Below, in pieces: positions 6,866-12,462 of a stretch of DNA of 13,409 bases. The notes beneath the pieces were generated by a model, which was not told where the DNA came from, searched no databases, and saw nothing but the letters and a program-made list of their open reading frames with translations. How positions within the stretch are numbered: position 1 is the first letter of the stretch; the number at the start of each line of letters is the position of its first letter. The position numbers and the translations under genes are program-made. This stretch comes from JACCUZ01 sp038246575 (GTDB lineage Bacteria; Actinomycetota; Actinomycetes; JACCUZ01), in the NCBI GenBank assembly GCA_038246575.1, contig JBBRVU010000110.1, forward strand, positions 1 to 13,409, read 5' to 3'.

Positions 6866-7555
6866 TCACCTGGACAGGCGGCGATGACCCTCGCGGAAGA
6901 AGTCCAGGGCACCAGCCACGGAGCGGATCTCCTGGTGCGTGCGGGCGGCACCGAACGGGGCGTTCCAGTAGTCGTCGCCGGCGGGAGGCCCGTCGTGCGG
7001 CCCCACGTAGAGATAGGGCACGGGGATCGCGTCGTCCCCCGGCGAGGCGCCGTAGTTCACCTGCCCGACCGTCATCCCGAGATCGAAGTGCTCCGGATAG
7101 ATCTGGGCGTCGGTCGGGCCCTCGTCGGCCAGCTCGGTCGCCAAGGCCGTCATGGCCGCGGCGCCGAGCTCGAACCAGTTGGCCAGCAGAGCAGCGGCCG
7201 CGACGTCGACCGTCAGCGGTCGGTCCGGCTCGAGCGCCGTGGCCGGTGGGGTCTTGGTCCACGGGAATCCCGGCTCGATGCCACAGACCTCCGCGGCAGC
7301 GCGCACCGTCGTCAACGGCGCTCGGCGCTCCTCGTCCGCCCCCGTCACGACCAGGTCGACACCGTCTACCGCGATCACCCGCCCGACCTCGTCCGGCGGG
7401 GTGCCGAAGCCTCCGGGTAGAGGTCTCAGGCCGATCTGCCCCGACGCGCGTTTGCGAGCTGCGCTCACCACGTGCTCGGCGACCTGGTGCAGCGCCCGAC
7501 GCGTGGTGACCAGCGTGGCCTGGTCTGGTGATCCCGCTGAAGAGTGTTCTGGCAT
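6866..7555 (-). CDS. Conserved-looking protein of unknown function
   Basis: A 229-residue soluble protein that I cannot assign with confidence. An N-terminal helical region (about 10-40) is followed by LRPLPGGFGTPP, then the segment CGIEPGFPWTKTPPAT (about 115-130), a helix-rich part with LLANWFELGAAAMTAL, and a C-terminal half with distinctive blocks EHFDLGMT, NYGASPGDDAIPVPYLYVGP and DDYWNAPFGA. The dense Asp/Tyr/Trp/Pro pattern looks like a conserved active or binding site rather than random coding. There is no signal peptide or membrane helix. I chose ATG 7555 because residues upstream in that frame overlap galM antisense and are not coding-like. GACAAT lies 6 nt before the ATG and could be a -10 box of a leaderless mRNA. 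It is divergent from the GalM-like gene, with 70 bp between them. Confidence 0.75.
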   Translation of the reverse strand: MPEHSSAGSPDQATLVTTRRALHQVAEHVVSAARKRASGQIGLRPLPGGFGTPPDEVGRVIAVDGVDLVVTGADEERRAPLTTVRAAAEVCGIEPGFPWTKTPPATALEPDRPLTVDVAAAALLANWFELGAAAMTALATELADEGPTDAQIYPEHFDLGMTVGQVNYGASPGDDAIPVPYLYVGPHDGPPAGDDYWNAPFGAARTHQEIRSVAGALDFFREGHRRLSR

Positions 7556-7625
7556 GCGCCGATTGTCTCGCGCAGACGAGCAACGTTGCACGCCGGCAAC
7601 CGACATGTGCCCGATGATGACCTCC

Positions 7626-8534
7626 ATGACCTCGCTCCCCACTGGCATCCAGCACGAGCTGACCCTGGGACGGCAACGGGCCGTCGTCACCGAGCTCGGC
7701 GCCGCGCTGCGCTCCTACGAGGCCGACGGGCGAGCCGTGGTCGACGGCTTCGCACCCGACCGGCGACCGGACGGCGGCCGAGGACAGGTGCTCGCGCCGT
7801 GGCCCAACCGCATCCAGGACGGCAAGTACTCCTTCGCCGGCGAGCAGCACCAGCTGCCACTCACGGAGGTGGCCGCCCGGAACGCCATCCACGGCCTGGT
7901 CCGCTGGGCGACGTGGGCTCTCGTGGATCGCACCGACAGCTCGGTCTCCCTGACCACCACCGTGTGGCCGCAGCCCGGCTACCCGTTCCTGCTCCGGCTC
8001 CGAGCCACGTACGCCCTCGACGACACGGGGCTGCGCGTCGAGATTGCGGCGACAAACGACGGCGCGGCGGCCGCTCCCTACGGCGTCGGACATCATCCGT
8101 ACGTAACGCTCGGCGGGCCGGTGGACGAGGCGACCCTCACCGTTCCCGCCCGACGACGACTCGAGACCGACGACCGAGGGAATCCGGTCCGGTCGGTCGA
8201 GGTGGCCGGCACGGCATTCGACTTCAGGTCACCTCGGCGGATCGGCGACCTGCGGCTGGACACGGCCTACTCCGAGCTGACCCCCGACGCCGACGGGCGT
8301 GCGTGTGTGCGGTTGGAGCACGGCGAACGGGGCGTCGAGGTGTGGCTCGGCGACGGCGCATCGCAGGTGCAGGTCTACACCGGGGACAACCTCCCGGAGC
8401 CGGCTCGCCGGCGGCAGGGACTTGCCGTCGAGCCGACCTCGTGCCCGCCGGGAGCCTTCGTCTCCGGCACCGATCTCATCGTGCTCGAGCCAGGGGGCGG
8501 ACACATCCTGGGGTGGGGGATCCGCAGCTGGTGA
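7626..8534 (+). CDS. GalM-like aldose 1-epimerase family protein
   Basis: Aldose 1-epimerases interconvert alpha and beta anomers of free sugars such as galactose or glucose. The 302-residue beta-rich protein keeps the family catalytic layout. His89 lies in NAIHGLVRW, the His156-His157 pair in GVGHHPYV, and the likely base Glu269 in GLAVEPTSCPPGAF. It resembles the bacterial YihR-like subgroup more than classical GalM. The substrate is not predictable, and no sugar-catabolic gene is adjacent. Start choice is uncertain: ATG 7626 gives the family-like N-terminus MTSLPTGIQHEL, but in-frame ATGs at 7605, 7614 and 7617 also exist and none has a strong ribosome-binding site. The divergent neighbour is an uncharacterised protein. 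Confidence 0.9.
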   Translation: MTSLPTGIQHELTLGRQRAVVTELGAALRSYEADGRAVVDGFAPDRRPDGGRGQVLAPWPNRIQDGKYSFAGEQHQLPLTEVAARNAIHGLVRWATWALVDRTDSSVSLTTTVWPQPGYPFLLRLRATYALDDTGLRVEIAATNDGAAAAPYGVGHHPYVTLGGPVDEATLTVPARRRLETDDRGNPVRSVEVAGTAFDFRSPRRIGDLRLDTAYSELTPDADGRACVRLEHGERGVEVWLGDGASQVQVYTGDNLPEPARRRQGLAVEPTSCPPGAFVSGTDLIVLEPGGGHILGWGIRSW

Positions 8535-8543
8535 GGCCCGGCA

Positions 8544-8572
8544 TGGACATATCAGGGGCCATGGCCTAGCGT
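8544..8572 (+). promoter_or_regulatory. Promoter of the cold-shock gene
   Basis: TGGACA (8544-8549) and TAGCGT (8567-8572) are separated by 17 nt, a good match to an actinobacterial housekeeping promoter. Start near 8579 would give a leader of about 175 nt before the csp GTG. No better promoter is visible closer to the gene. Confidence 0.6.
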
Positions 8573-8610
8573 TGCGCTCTGGTTGGAAGTTGTGAGTGCC
8601 TCGCAGTCTT

Positions 8611-8645
8611 GAACGCCCGGCCGTCCATCGGTTCGGGCGTTTCTT
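8611..8645 (+). promoter_or_regulatory. Leader stem-loop 1 upstream of csp
   Basis: AACGCCCG (8612-8619) pairs perfectly with CGGGCGTT (8634-8641) around a 14-nt loop, and TTCTT follows. It looks like an intrinsic terminator. It could end galM read-through or act as an attenuator or thermosensitive element in the csp leader. Its arms resemble those of the terminator after csp. Confidence 0.5.
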
Positions 8646-8702
8646 GTCAGGAGGGCCCTGGATCCATCAGGACCTGAAGAGGGAGCGCGATCTGACGACC
8701 TT

Positions 8703-8726
8703 GGTCATTCGCACAGTGCGGTGACC
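8703..8726 (+). promoter_or_regulatory. Leader stem-loop 2 just upstream of the csp ribosome-binding site
   Basis: GGTCA (8703-8707) pairs with TGACC (8722-8726) and, inside it, CGCA (8710-8713) with TGCG (8717-8720) around a CAG loop, with TT and G bulges. It ends 16 nt before the AAGGAG ribosome-binding site at 8743-8748, a position suited to controlling translation. Confidence 0.45.
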
Positions 8727-8754
8727 GAAAACAATCCCTCAGAAGGAGAAACAG

Positions 8755-8958
8755 GTGGCTCAGGGAACCGTGAAGTGGTTCAACTCGGAGAAGGGTTACG
8801 GCTTCATCGCCCAAGATGGCGGCGGACCGGACGTCTTCGTGCACTTCTCAGCCATTCAGTCTGACGGCTACCGCTCGCTGGACGAGAACCAGCGTGTGGA
8901 GTTCGAGGTCACGCAGGGCCAGCGCGGTCCGCAGGCCGACGCGGTTCGCCCGCTCTGA
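8755..8958 (+). CDS. csp: Cold-shock domain protein (CspA family)
   Basis: A single cold-shock domain of 67 residues that binds single-stranded RNA and DNA and acts as an RNA chaperone in the cytoplasm. It has RNP1 as KGYGFI (13-18), RNP2 as VFVHF (27-31) and the typical N-terminus GTVKWFNSEKGYGF. The start is GTG 8755, with a strong AAGGAG 6 nt upstream, so translation should be efficient. The gene has its own promoter (8544-8572), a leader of roughly 175 nt with two stem-loops, and a strong terminator after the stop, so it is a monocistronic unit. Long structured leaders are common for cold-shock genes, where they help post-transcriptional control. Whether this copy is cold-induced cannot be told from sequence. 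Confidence 0.97.
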   Translation: MAQGTVKWFNSEKGYGFIAQDGGGPDVFVHFSAIQSDGYRSLDENQRVEFEVTQGQRGPQADAVRPL

Positions 8959-8974
8959 CCGAGCGCACGACCGT

Positions 8975-9019
8975 CGAACGCCCCGGTTCCCAGCAATGGG
9001 AGCCGGGGCGTTCGCTTTT
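8975..9019 (+). terminator. Rho-independent terminator of csp
   Basis: A 17-bp stem (8975-8991 with 8998-9014, one G-U pair) has loop AGCAAT and is followed by CTTTT. It starts 16 nt after the csp stop and is the strongest intrinsic terminator in the window. Confidence 0.9.
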
Positions 9020-9049
9020 GCCATCACGTGACCGCCGGGTCTCAAGCCG

Positions 9050-9073
9050 GATAGTTCGTGCTGCCGATAGTTC
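9050..9073 (+). repeat. Direct repeat GATAGTTC upstream of a small gene
   Basis: GATAGTTC occurs at 9050-9057 and again at 9066-9073, 16 bp apart, just before ATG 9078. Each copy contains TAGTTC, which partly resembles a -10 box. It could be a tandem regulator site or chance. Confidence 0.35.
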
Positions 9074-9077
9074 TGTC

Positions 9078-9245
9078 ATGACGACCTCGCAGTTCCTTGA
9101 CCCGGAGGACCGCACGGTCATGACGATGCTTCATGACCACGTACCGCTGTCCCTCCTGTGCGACCTGACGACGCCCGAGGGCCCTAGCTCCGCGGAGATC
9201 CTCGCGGAGGAAGGCGAGCCCGACGGCCGCTGGTGGGAGCAGTAA
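9078..9245 (+). CDS. Small protein of unknown function (55 residues)
   Basis: This reads MTTSQFLDPEDRTVMTMLHD and continues through HVPLSLLCDL to a GRWWEQ end. The composition is balanced, with hydrophobic residues spaced as in a short helical protein, and it looks like a real coding sequence rather than GC-rich noise. I have a sense of similar short actinobacterial proteins but cannot name a family. There is no ribosome-binding site before ATG 9078, so translation may start on a leaderless or very short-leader mRNA. It lies between the csp terminator and the DNA glycosylase gene, 42 nt before the latter, which may have its own promoter. Confidence 0.65.
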   Translation: MTTSQFLDPEDRTVMTMLHDHVPLSLLCDLTTPEGPSSAEILAEEGEPDGRWWEQ

Positions 9246-9275
9246 CCCTCCCCCTTTCGCGGCAAGACCGGTGAC

Positions 9276-9281
9276 TACGGT
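9276..9281 (+). promoter_or_regulatory. Candidate -10 box for a leaderless nei transcript
   Basis: TACGGT (TAnnnT) ends 6 nt before GTG 9288. No ribosome-binding site precedes that GTG, whose position is fixed by the catalytic Pro at codon 2. The box lies in a small dyad, GGTGAC-TACG-GTTACC (9270-9285). No clear -35 is visible. Confidence 0.45.
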
Positions 9282-9287
9282 TACCGG

Positions 9288-10082
9288 GTGCCGGAGGGCC
9301 ACACCATCCATCGACTGGCGCGCGAGCACCTCGCGCGCTTCGGTGGGATGCCGCTTCGCGTGACGAGCCCGCAGGGCCGGTTCGCCGAGGGTGCGGCGCT
9401 TCTCGACCGCCACGTCCTCGAGCGCGTCGATGCCCACGGCAAGCACCTCTTTCTCGGTTTCGAACCCGACCGGTGGCTGCACGTCCACCTCGGGCTCTAC
9501 GGCTCCTGGACCTTCGGCGTCCCGCCCGTGCCGGAGCCTCGCGGTGCGTTGCGGGTTCGACTGGTCGGCAATGGTTCGTACGCCGATCTGCGGGGTCCGA
9601 CCGCGTGCGACGTCCTCACCCCGGAGGAGAAGTCGTTGATCGAGGCCCGACTCGGGCCGGACCCCTTGCGTCCCCGCCCCGACCCGGAGCGGGCCTGGCT
9701 TCGCATCTCACGGAGCCGGACGTCTATCGCGGCGTTGCTGATGGACCAGACCGTGCTGGCCGGCGTCGGGAACGTCTACCGAGCAGAGGTCCTGTTCCGG
9801 GCCGGGCTGGCACCCGAGTCGCCAGGTCGTACGCTCCCGCGAGAGGTCTTCGACGGCCTCTGGGCTGACCTGGTCTCCGTGATGAAGGCCGGGCTCCGGG
9901 CCGGCCGGATCGTGACGACCCTGCCGGTGCACCGGTCGCGCACCGGCCGGGTTCGACGGGAGGACTCGCACTACGTCTATCGGCGCACCGGCCGGCCCTG
10001 TCGGGTCTGCGGCACGCCGGTGGCCACCGCCGTGCTGGTGGGTCGCAACCTCTTCTGGTGCCCGACCTGCCAACGGGCCTGA
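9288..10082 (+). CDS. nei: Nei/Fpg-family DNA glycosylase/AP lyase (Nei1-type endonuclease VIII)
   Basis: A base-excision repair enzyme that removes oxidised bases and nicks the resulting abasic site. The 264-residue product begins MPEGH, so Pro2 (Schiff-base nucleophile) and Glu3 are in place after Met removal, which fixes the GTG start. Lys52 in HGKHLFLGF is the conserved beta-hairpin lysine. The helix-two-turn-helix region is DQTVLAGVGNVYRAEVLF (153-170). The C-terminal zinc finger uses Cys238, Cys241, Cys258 and Cys261, with Arg253 in the loop. Blocks such as SPQGRFA, HVHLGLYG, LRGPT and LLMDQTV match the mycobacterial Nei1 (Rv2464c) type as I recall it. All catalytic residues are present. 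A GC-rich stem-loop follows the stop, and the next gene is convergent. Confidence 0.95.
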   Translation: MPEGHTIHRLAREHLARFGGMPLRVTSPQGRFAEGAALLDRHVLERVDAHGKHLFLGFEPDRWLHVHLGLYGSWTFGVPPVPEPRGALRVRLVGNGSYADLRGPTACDVLTPEEKSLIEARLGPDPLRPRPDPERAWLRISRSRTSIAALLMDQTVLAGVGNVYRAEVLFRAGLAPESPGRTLPREVFDGLWADLVSVMKAGLRAGRIVTTLPVHRSRTGRVRREDSHYVYRRTGRPCRVCGTPVATAVLVGRNLFWCPTCQRA

Positions 10083-10099
10083 GCCGCCGATGCGGCGGC
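10083..10099 (+). terminator. Stem-loop directly after nei
   Basis: A perfect inverted repeat, GCCGCC-GATGC-GGCGGC, begins immediately after the nei stop codon. There is no T-tract. It may act as a bidirectional, U-less terminator between nei and the convergent minus-strand genes. Confidence 0.4.
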
Positions 10100-10122
10100 C
10101 GTCCGCTGGCTGCCGGGCGACC

Positions 10123-10368
10123 TCAGCTGGCAGGGAGCCGGATGACTCGTGAGGACGACGGCAGGAAGGTGTTGCCGTGCGATCGCGTGTCGGCACCGGT
10201 CCACGGCGCTGCAGGCCGGGCCGGGCCTGCGGCGGTGGCAGCGCCGCCCTGCTGTGGTGTCTCGGCAGTCCCAGACGACCCAGTGGACAGGAGACCGGGT
10301 CCGAGCAGGAGTGCGGCGCCCACTGCCGCAGCTGCCCCGAGAAGTCGGCGTATCCACCGGGGGTCCAT
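10123..10368 (-). CDS. Possible small exported or membrane-anchored protein
   Basis: An 81-residue frame that I do not recognise. It starts MDPRWIRRLL, a basic n-region, followed by a hydrophobic core of about residues 9-27 (Ala/Leu/Gly-rich), then a Ser/Thr/Gly/Ala/Pro-rich stretch and a short polar tail. This has the shape of a signal peptide or membrane anchor on a small extracytoplasmic protein. ATG 10368 lies 14 nt after the stop of the nitroreductase gene on the same strand, so co-transcription is likely if it is real. No strong ribosome-binding site is visible. Without it, 10100-10382 would be empty of genes. The low-complexity composition means it could still be a chance frame. Confidence 0.45.
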   Translation of the reverse strand: MDPRWIRRLLGAAAAVGAALLLGPGLLSTGSSGTAETPQQGGAATAAGPARPAAPWTGADTRSHGNTFLPSSSRVIRLPAS

Positions 10369-10382
10369 CCAGCGAGGCTACG

Positions 10383-11048
10383 TCACCGCAGGTGCACGGA
10401 GACGTCGGAGCGATCCTTGCGACTCAGGTCGGGAACCCGGGCATCGGCTGCGGGATAGCCGACCGGCACGACGAGGAACGGTCGCTCCTCGCGGGGCCGG
10501 TCCAGGATGTCGTTGATGAAGCGCATCGGGCTGGGGGTGTGGGTCAGCGTGGCCAGACCCGCGTGGTGCAGCGCCGCGAGGAGGAACCCGACGGCGATCC
10601 CGACGGACTCCTTGACGTAGTACGGCCGCGGCGTGGTCGGGCCCTTGTGCACCTCCATGACCACGATGACGTGCGGGGCGTCCTCGAGGAACGGCTTGCG
10701 CCAGTCCGTCCCGAGGGGGGCGAGTGCCTCGAGCCACTCCTCGGCACCGCGCTGGGAGTAGAAGGCCCGTTCCTCCTCCTCCGCCCCGACGCGCAACCTG
10801 CGCTTGCGATCGGGGTCGGACACCACGACGAACCGCCAGGGCTGCACGTGCGCACCGCTGGGCGCCGTCCGCGCAACGCCGATCGCCGTCTCGACGAGGT
10901 CGAGTGCCACCGGCCGCGTGGAGAAGTCGCGGATGCTCCGCCGGGTCTCCATCAGGTCGGCGAACCGCCGCAGGTCCGCGCTCGCCTGCTCCTCGGACCG
11001 CTGATCCGGTGTCGCCGGGACGGTGACATGTCGGGGATCGCAGCTCAC
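10383..11048 (-). CDS. Nitroreductase-family flavoprotein, iodotyrosine deiodinase-like
   Basis: A 221-residue FMN-dependent nitroreductase-fold protein. ETRRSIRDF (34-42) and APSGAHVQPWRFVVV (62-76) are the FMN-binding blocks. The rest resembles the iodotyrosine deiodinase (IYD) branch rather than NfsB-type enzymes. It has an acidic run ending at Glu93, Tyr97 and Lys118, with the same 4- and 21-residue spacings as Glu157, Tyr161 and Lys182 of human IYD. Other IYD-like blocks are ESVGIAVGFLLAALHHAGL (147-165), LTHTP, and VPVGYPAADARVPDLSRK (194-211). IYD reductively dehalogenates halotyrosines using FMN, so halotyrosine or related halophenol dehalogenation is the inferred activity. The start is GTG 11048, with TAGGGT 6 nt upstream and no ribosome-binding site. 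A small possible exported protein follows 14 nt downstream. Confidence 0.9.
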   Translation of the reverse strand: MSCDPRHVTVPATPDQRSEEQASADLRRFADLMETRRSIRDFSTRPVALDLVETAIGVARTAPSGAHVQPWRFVVVSDPDRKRRLRVGAEEEERAFYSQRGAEEWLEALAPLGTDWRKPFLEDAPHVIVVMEVHKGPTTPRPYYVKESVGIAVGFLLAALHHAGLATLTHTPSPMRFINDILDRPREERPFLVVPVGYPAADARVPDLSRKDRSDVSVHLR

Positions 11049-11054
11049 GGCCCG

Positions 11055-11060
11055 ACCCTA
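11055..11060 (-). promoter_or_regulatory. Candidate -10 box for a leaderless nitroreductase transcript
   Basis: On the minus strand TAGGGT ends 6 nt before GTG 11048, the same arrangement as at nei. The -35 region (CCCGAC) is weak. Confidence 0.4.
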
Positions 11061-11136
11061 CGCACCGAATCCACCTGGTCGGGATCACTTCTGCTCGAGG
11101 TCGGTCTTCGCCGCACTGCGTGCCCGGGTGGTGCGA

Positions 11137-11445
11137 CTAGGCGAGGAGGGCGTGTCCGGTGCCGGACACCTCGAGCAGGCGGATGATCCCCGCCGGCAGG
11201 TGCTGGAGCTTCAGCCTCCAACCGAGGCGGGACCGGGCGTCCAGCAGCGGCGCGAGACCTGCGCAGTCCATGAACGTGACGCCCGACAGGTCGACGAGGA
11301 GCACCGCAGCGTCCTCGTCGTCGATCGCGCGCCGTATCGCCCGATCGAGTCCGGGCGCGCTCACCAGGTCGAACTCGCCGACCAAGCGCATCGTGACGAT
11401 AGGTCGAACGGCCGCCGCTGGTGCCGGGAGGAGGTCTGTGTCCAC
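11137..11445 (-). CDS. STAS-domain anti-sigma factor antagonist
   Basis: A 102-residue single STAS domain. Such proteins bind anti-sigma kinases of the SpoIIAB/RsbW type and release a sigma factor, with phosphorylation of a Ser/Thr switching them off. The domain reads RLVGEFDLVSAP (20-31), VLLVDLSGVTFMDCAGLAPL (48-67) and a closing helix. At the phosphorylation site, where SpoIIAA and RsbV have Asp-Ser-Ser/Thr-Gly, this protein has Asp60-Cys61-Ala62-Gly63, so no phosphorylatable Ser is present there. The start is GTG 11445, with GGGAG nine nt upstream. A good promoter lies at 11516-11544. It is divergent from the GAF-ANTAR pair. No anti-sigma kinase or sigma gene is visible in the window, so its partner must be elsewhere. 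Confidence 0.9.
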   Translation of the reverse strand: MDTDLLPAPAAAVRPIVTMRLVGEFDLVSAPGLDRAIRRAIDDEDAAVLLVDLSGVTFMDCAGLAPLLDARSRLGWRLKLQHLPAGIIRLLEVSGTGHALLA

Positions 11446-11515
11446 GTGATCGGCTCCCGGCGTTCGTCATGCGGCTGCCGGGTCCGGGGCATCGGTGTCA
11501 GTCCCTCGTCTTTCG

Positions 11516-11544
11516 AATGTACGTCCTTGGCCACCGACCGACAA
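11516..11544 (-). promoter_or_regulatory. Promoter of the STAS gene
   Basis: On the minus strand TTGTCG (11544-11539) and TACATT (11521-11516) are spaced by 17 nt, a good housekeeping-type promoter. The leader to GTG 11445 would be about 65 nt. Confidence 0.6.
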
Positions 11545-11653
11545 TGGTGTTCGGAGGTTCATCTCGGATCAAAGCGATCGACGGGGCATAGGCTGGGCGG
11601 GACCCAGCTCGGTGGGCGACCTACCCGGACCCGTCGCCGCTCCCCCAGACCAC

Positions 11654-11659
11654 TACGGT
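11654..11659 (+). promoter_or_regulatory. Candidate -10 box for the GAF-ANTAR operon
   Basis: TACGGT lies 18 nt before ATG 11678 and would start a short-leader transcript containing the GAGGG ribosome-binding site. No clear -35 is visible. The rest of the 232-bp divergent gap (11446-11677) shows only the STAS promoter. Confidence 0.35.
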
Positions 11660-11677
11660 TGTGGAGACGAGGGCGGC

Positions 11678-12436
11678 ATGTCAGGTTCCGGGGGCGCCGG
11701 AGGGCTGCGATCGCGCGGACCAGCCGATCCGGACCCGCGCCCGCTTCGCCAGGTTCTGGCCGAGCTGCTCAAGAGCAACGGCCAGGCCGAGACTGACGGG
11801 CACTACCAGGGACTGTGCCGCGCTGCAGCGGGCACGCTGCCCGTCCGTGGGGTGAGCCTGTCGCTGATCACGGCCCAGGACTCGAGCACCGTGCTCGCCA
11901 GCAGCGATGCGGCCAGCGAGCGGCTTGCCGACCTGCAGTTCACGCTCGGCGAGGGCCCGACGCCCGATGCCTTCCACGGTGGAAGCCCCGTCCTGGAGCC
12001 CGACCTGGACTCGTCCAGCCTGACCCGGTGGGCGGCTTTCACCCCGGCCGCCCTCGAGCTGGGAGTCCAGGCGGTGTTTGCCTTCCCGTTGCAGGTCGGG
12101 GCCATCCGGTTTGGCGTGCTATGCCTGGACAACGACCGCACCGGTCTCCTGACCGCGCCCACGCTGGCGGACGTGAACGTCCTCGTGGACGCCTGCGTGG
12201 TCTCGGTGCTGAACCATCTGGGGGACGACGCCGGGCTGGTGGACTGGACCGACGAGGTCGGTGAGTACATGAGCGTCGTGCACCAGGCGACTGGGATGAT
12301 CATGGTCCAGCTCACGACGACGGCTGAACGCGCACTGCTGCGGCTGCGCGGACACGCCTTTGCCCACAACCTGTCGATTGCCGTCGTCGCTGCCGAGGTC
12401 GTTGCCCGGCGACTATCCTTCATGGACAGGAAGTGA
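11678..12436 (+). CDS. GAF-ANTAR regulator 1
   Basis: A 252-residue cytoplasmic regulator. A GAF sensor domain (about 23-180) contains GEGPTPDAFHGGSPVLEPDL (91-110) and FPLQVGAIRFGVLCLD (136-151). A C-terminal ANTAR domain (about 193-247) includes VHQATGMIMVQL and the helix pair up to VVARRLSF. ANTAR domains bind paired RNA hairpins and prevent transcription termination. The first 20 residues are Gly/Ser/Arg/Pro-rich and probably disordered. I chose ATG 11678, with GAGGG just upstream; a longer in-frame start at 11495 would add a poorly conserved-looking leader across the likely promoter. The second GAF-ANTAR gene follows 26 nt downstream. The GAF ligand and RNA targets are unknown. Confidence 0.9.
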   Translation: MSGSGGAGGLRSRGPADPDPRPLRQVLAELLKSNGQAETDGHYQGLCRAAAGTLPVRGVSLSLITAQDSSTVLASSDAASERLADLQFTLGEGPTPDAFHGGSPVLEPDLDSSSLTRWAAFTPAALELGVQAVFAFPLQVGAIRFGVLCLDNDRTGLLTAPTLADVNVLVDACVVSVLNHLGDDAGLVDWTDEVGEYMSVVHQATGMIMVQLTTTAERALLRLRGHAFAHNLSIAVVAAEVVARRLSFMDRK

Positions 12437-12462
12437 AGATGAAGATGAAGGGGATGGAGTAG

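Noticed and set aside
4989..8096. Very long open frame (1035 codons) on the minus strand
   Set aside because: It lies opposite rnj and galM and across the divergent gap. It is rich in Arg, Asp, His and Val in the way typical of antisense frames in GC-rich genes, and has no recognisable domain.
10149..11186. 345-codon plus-strand frame
   Set aside because: It is antisense to the nitroreductase, which has clear FMN and IYD-like motifs on the other strand.
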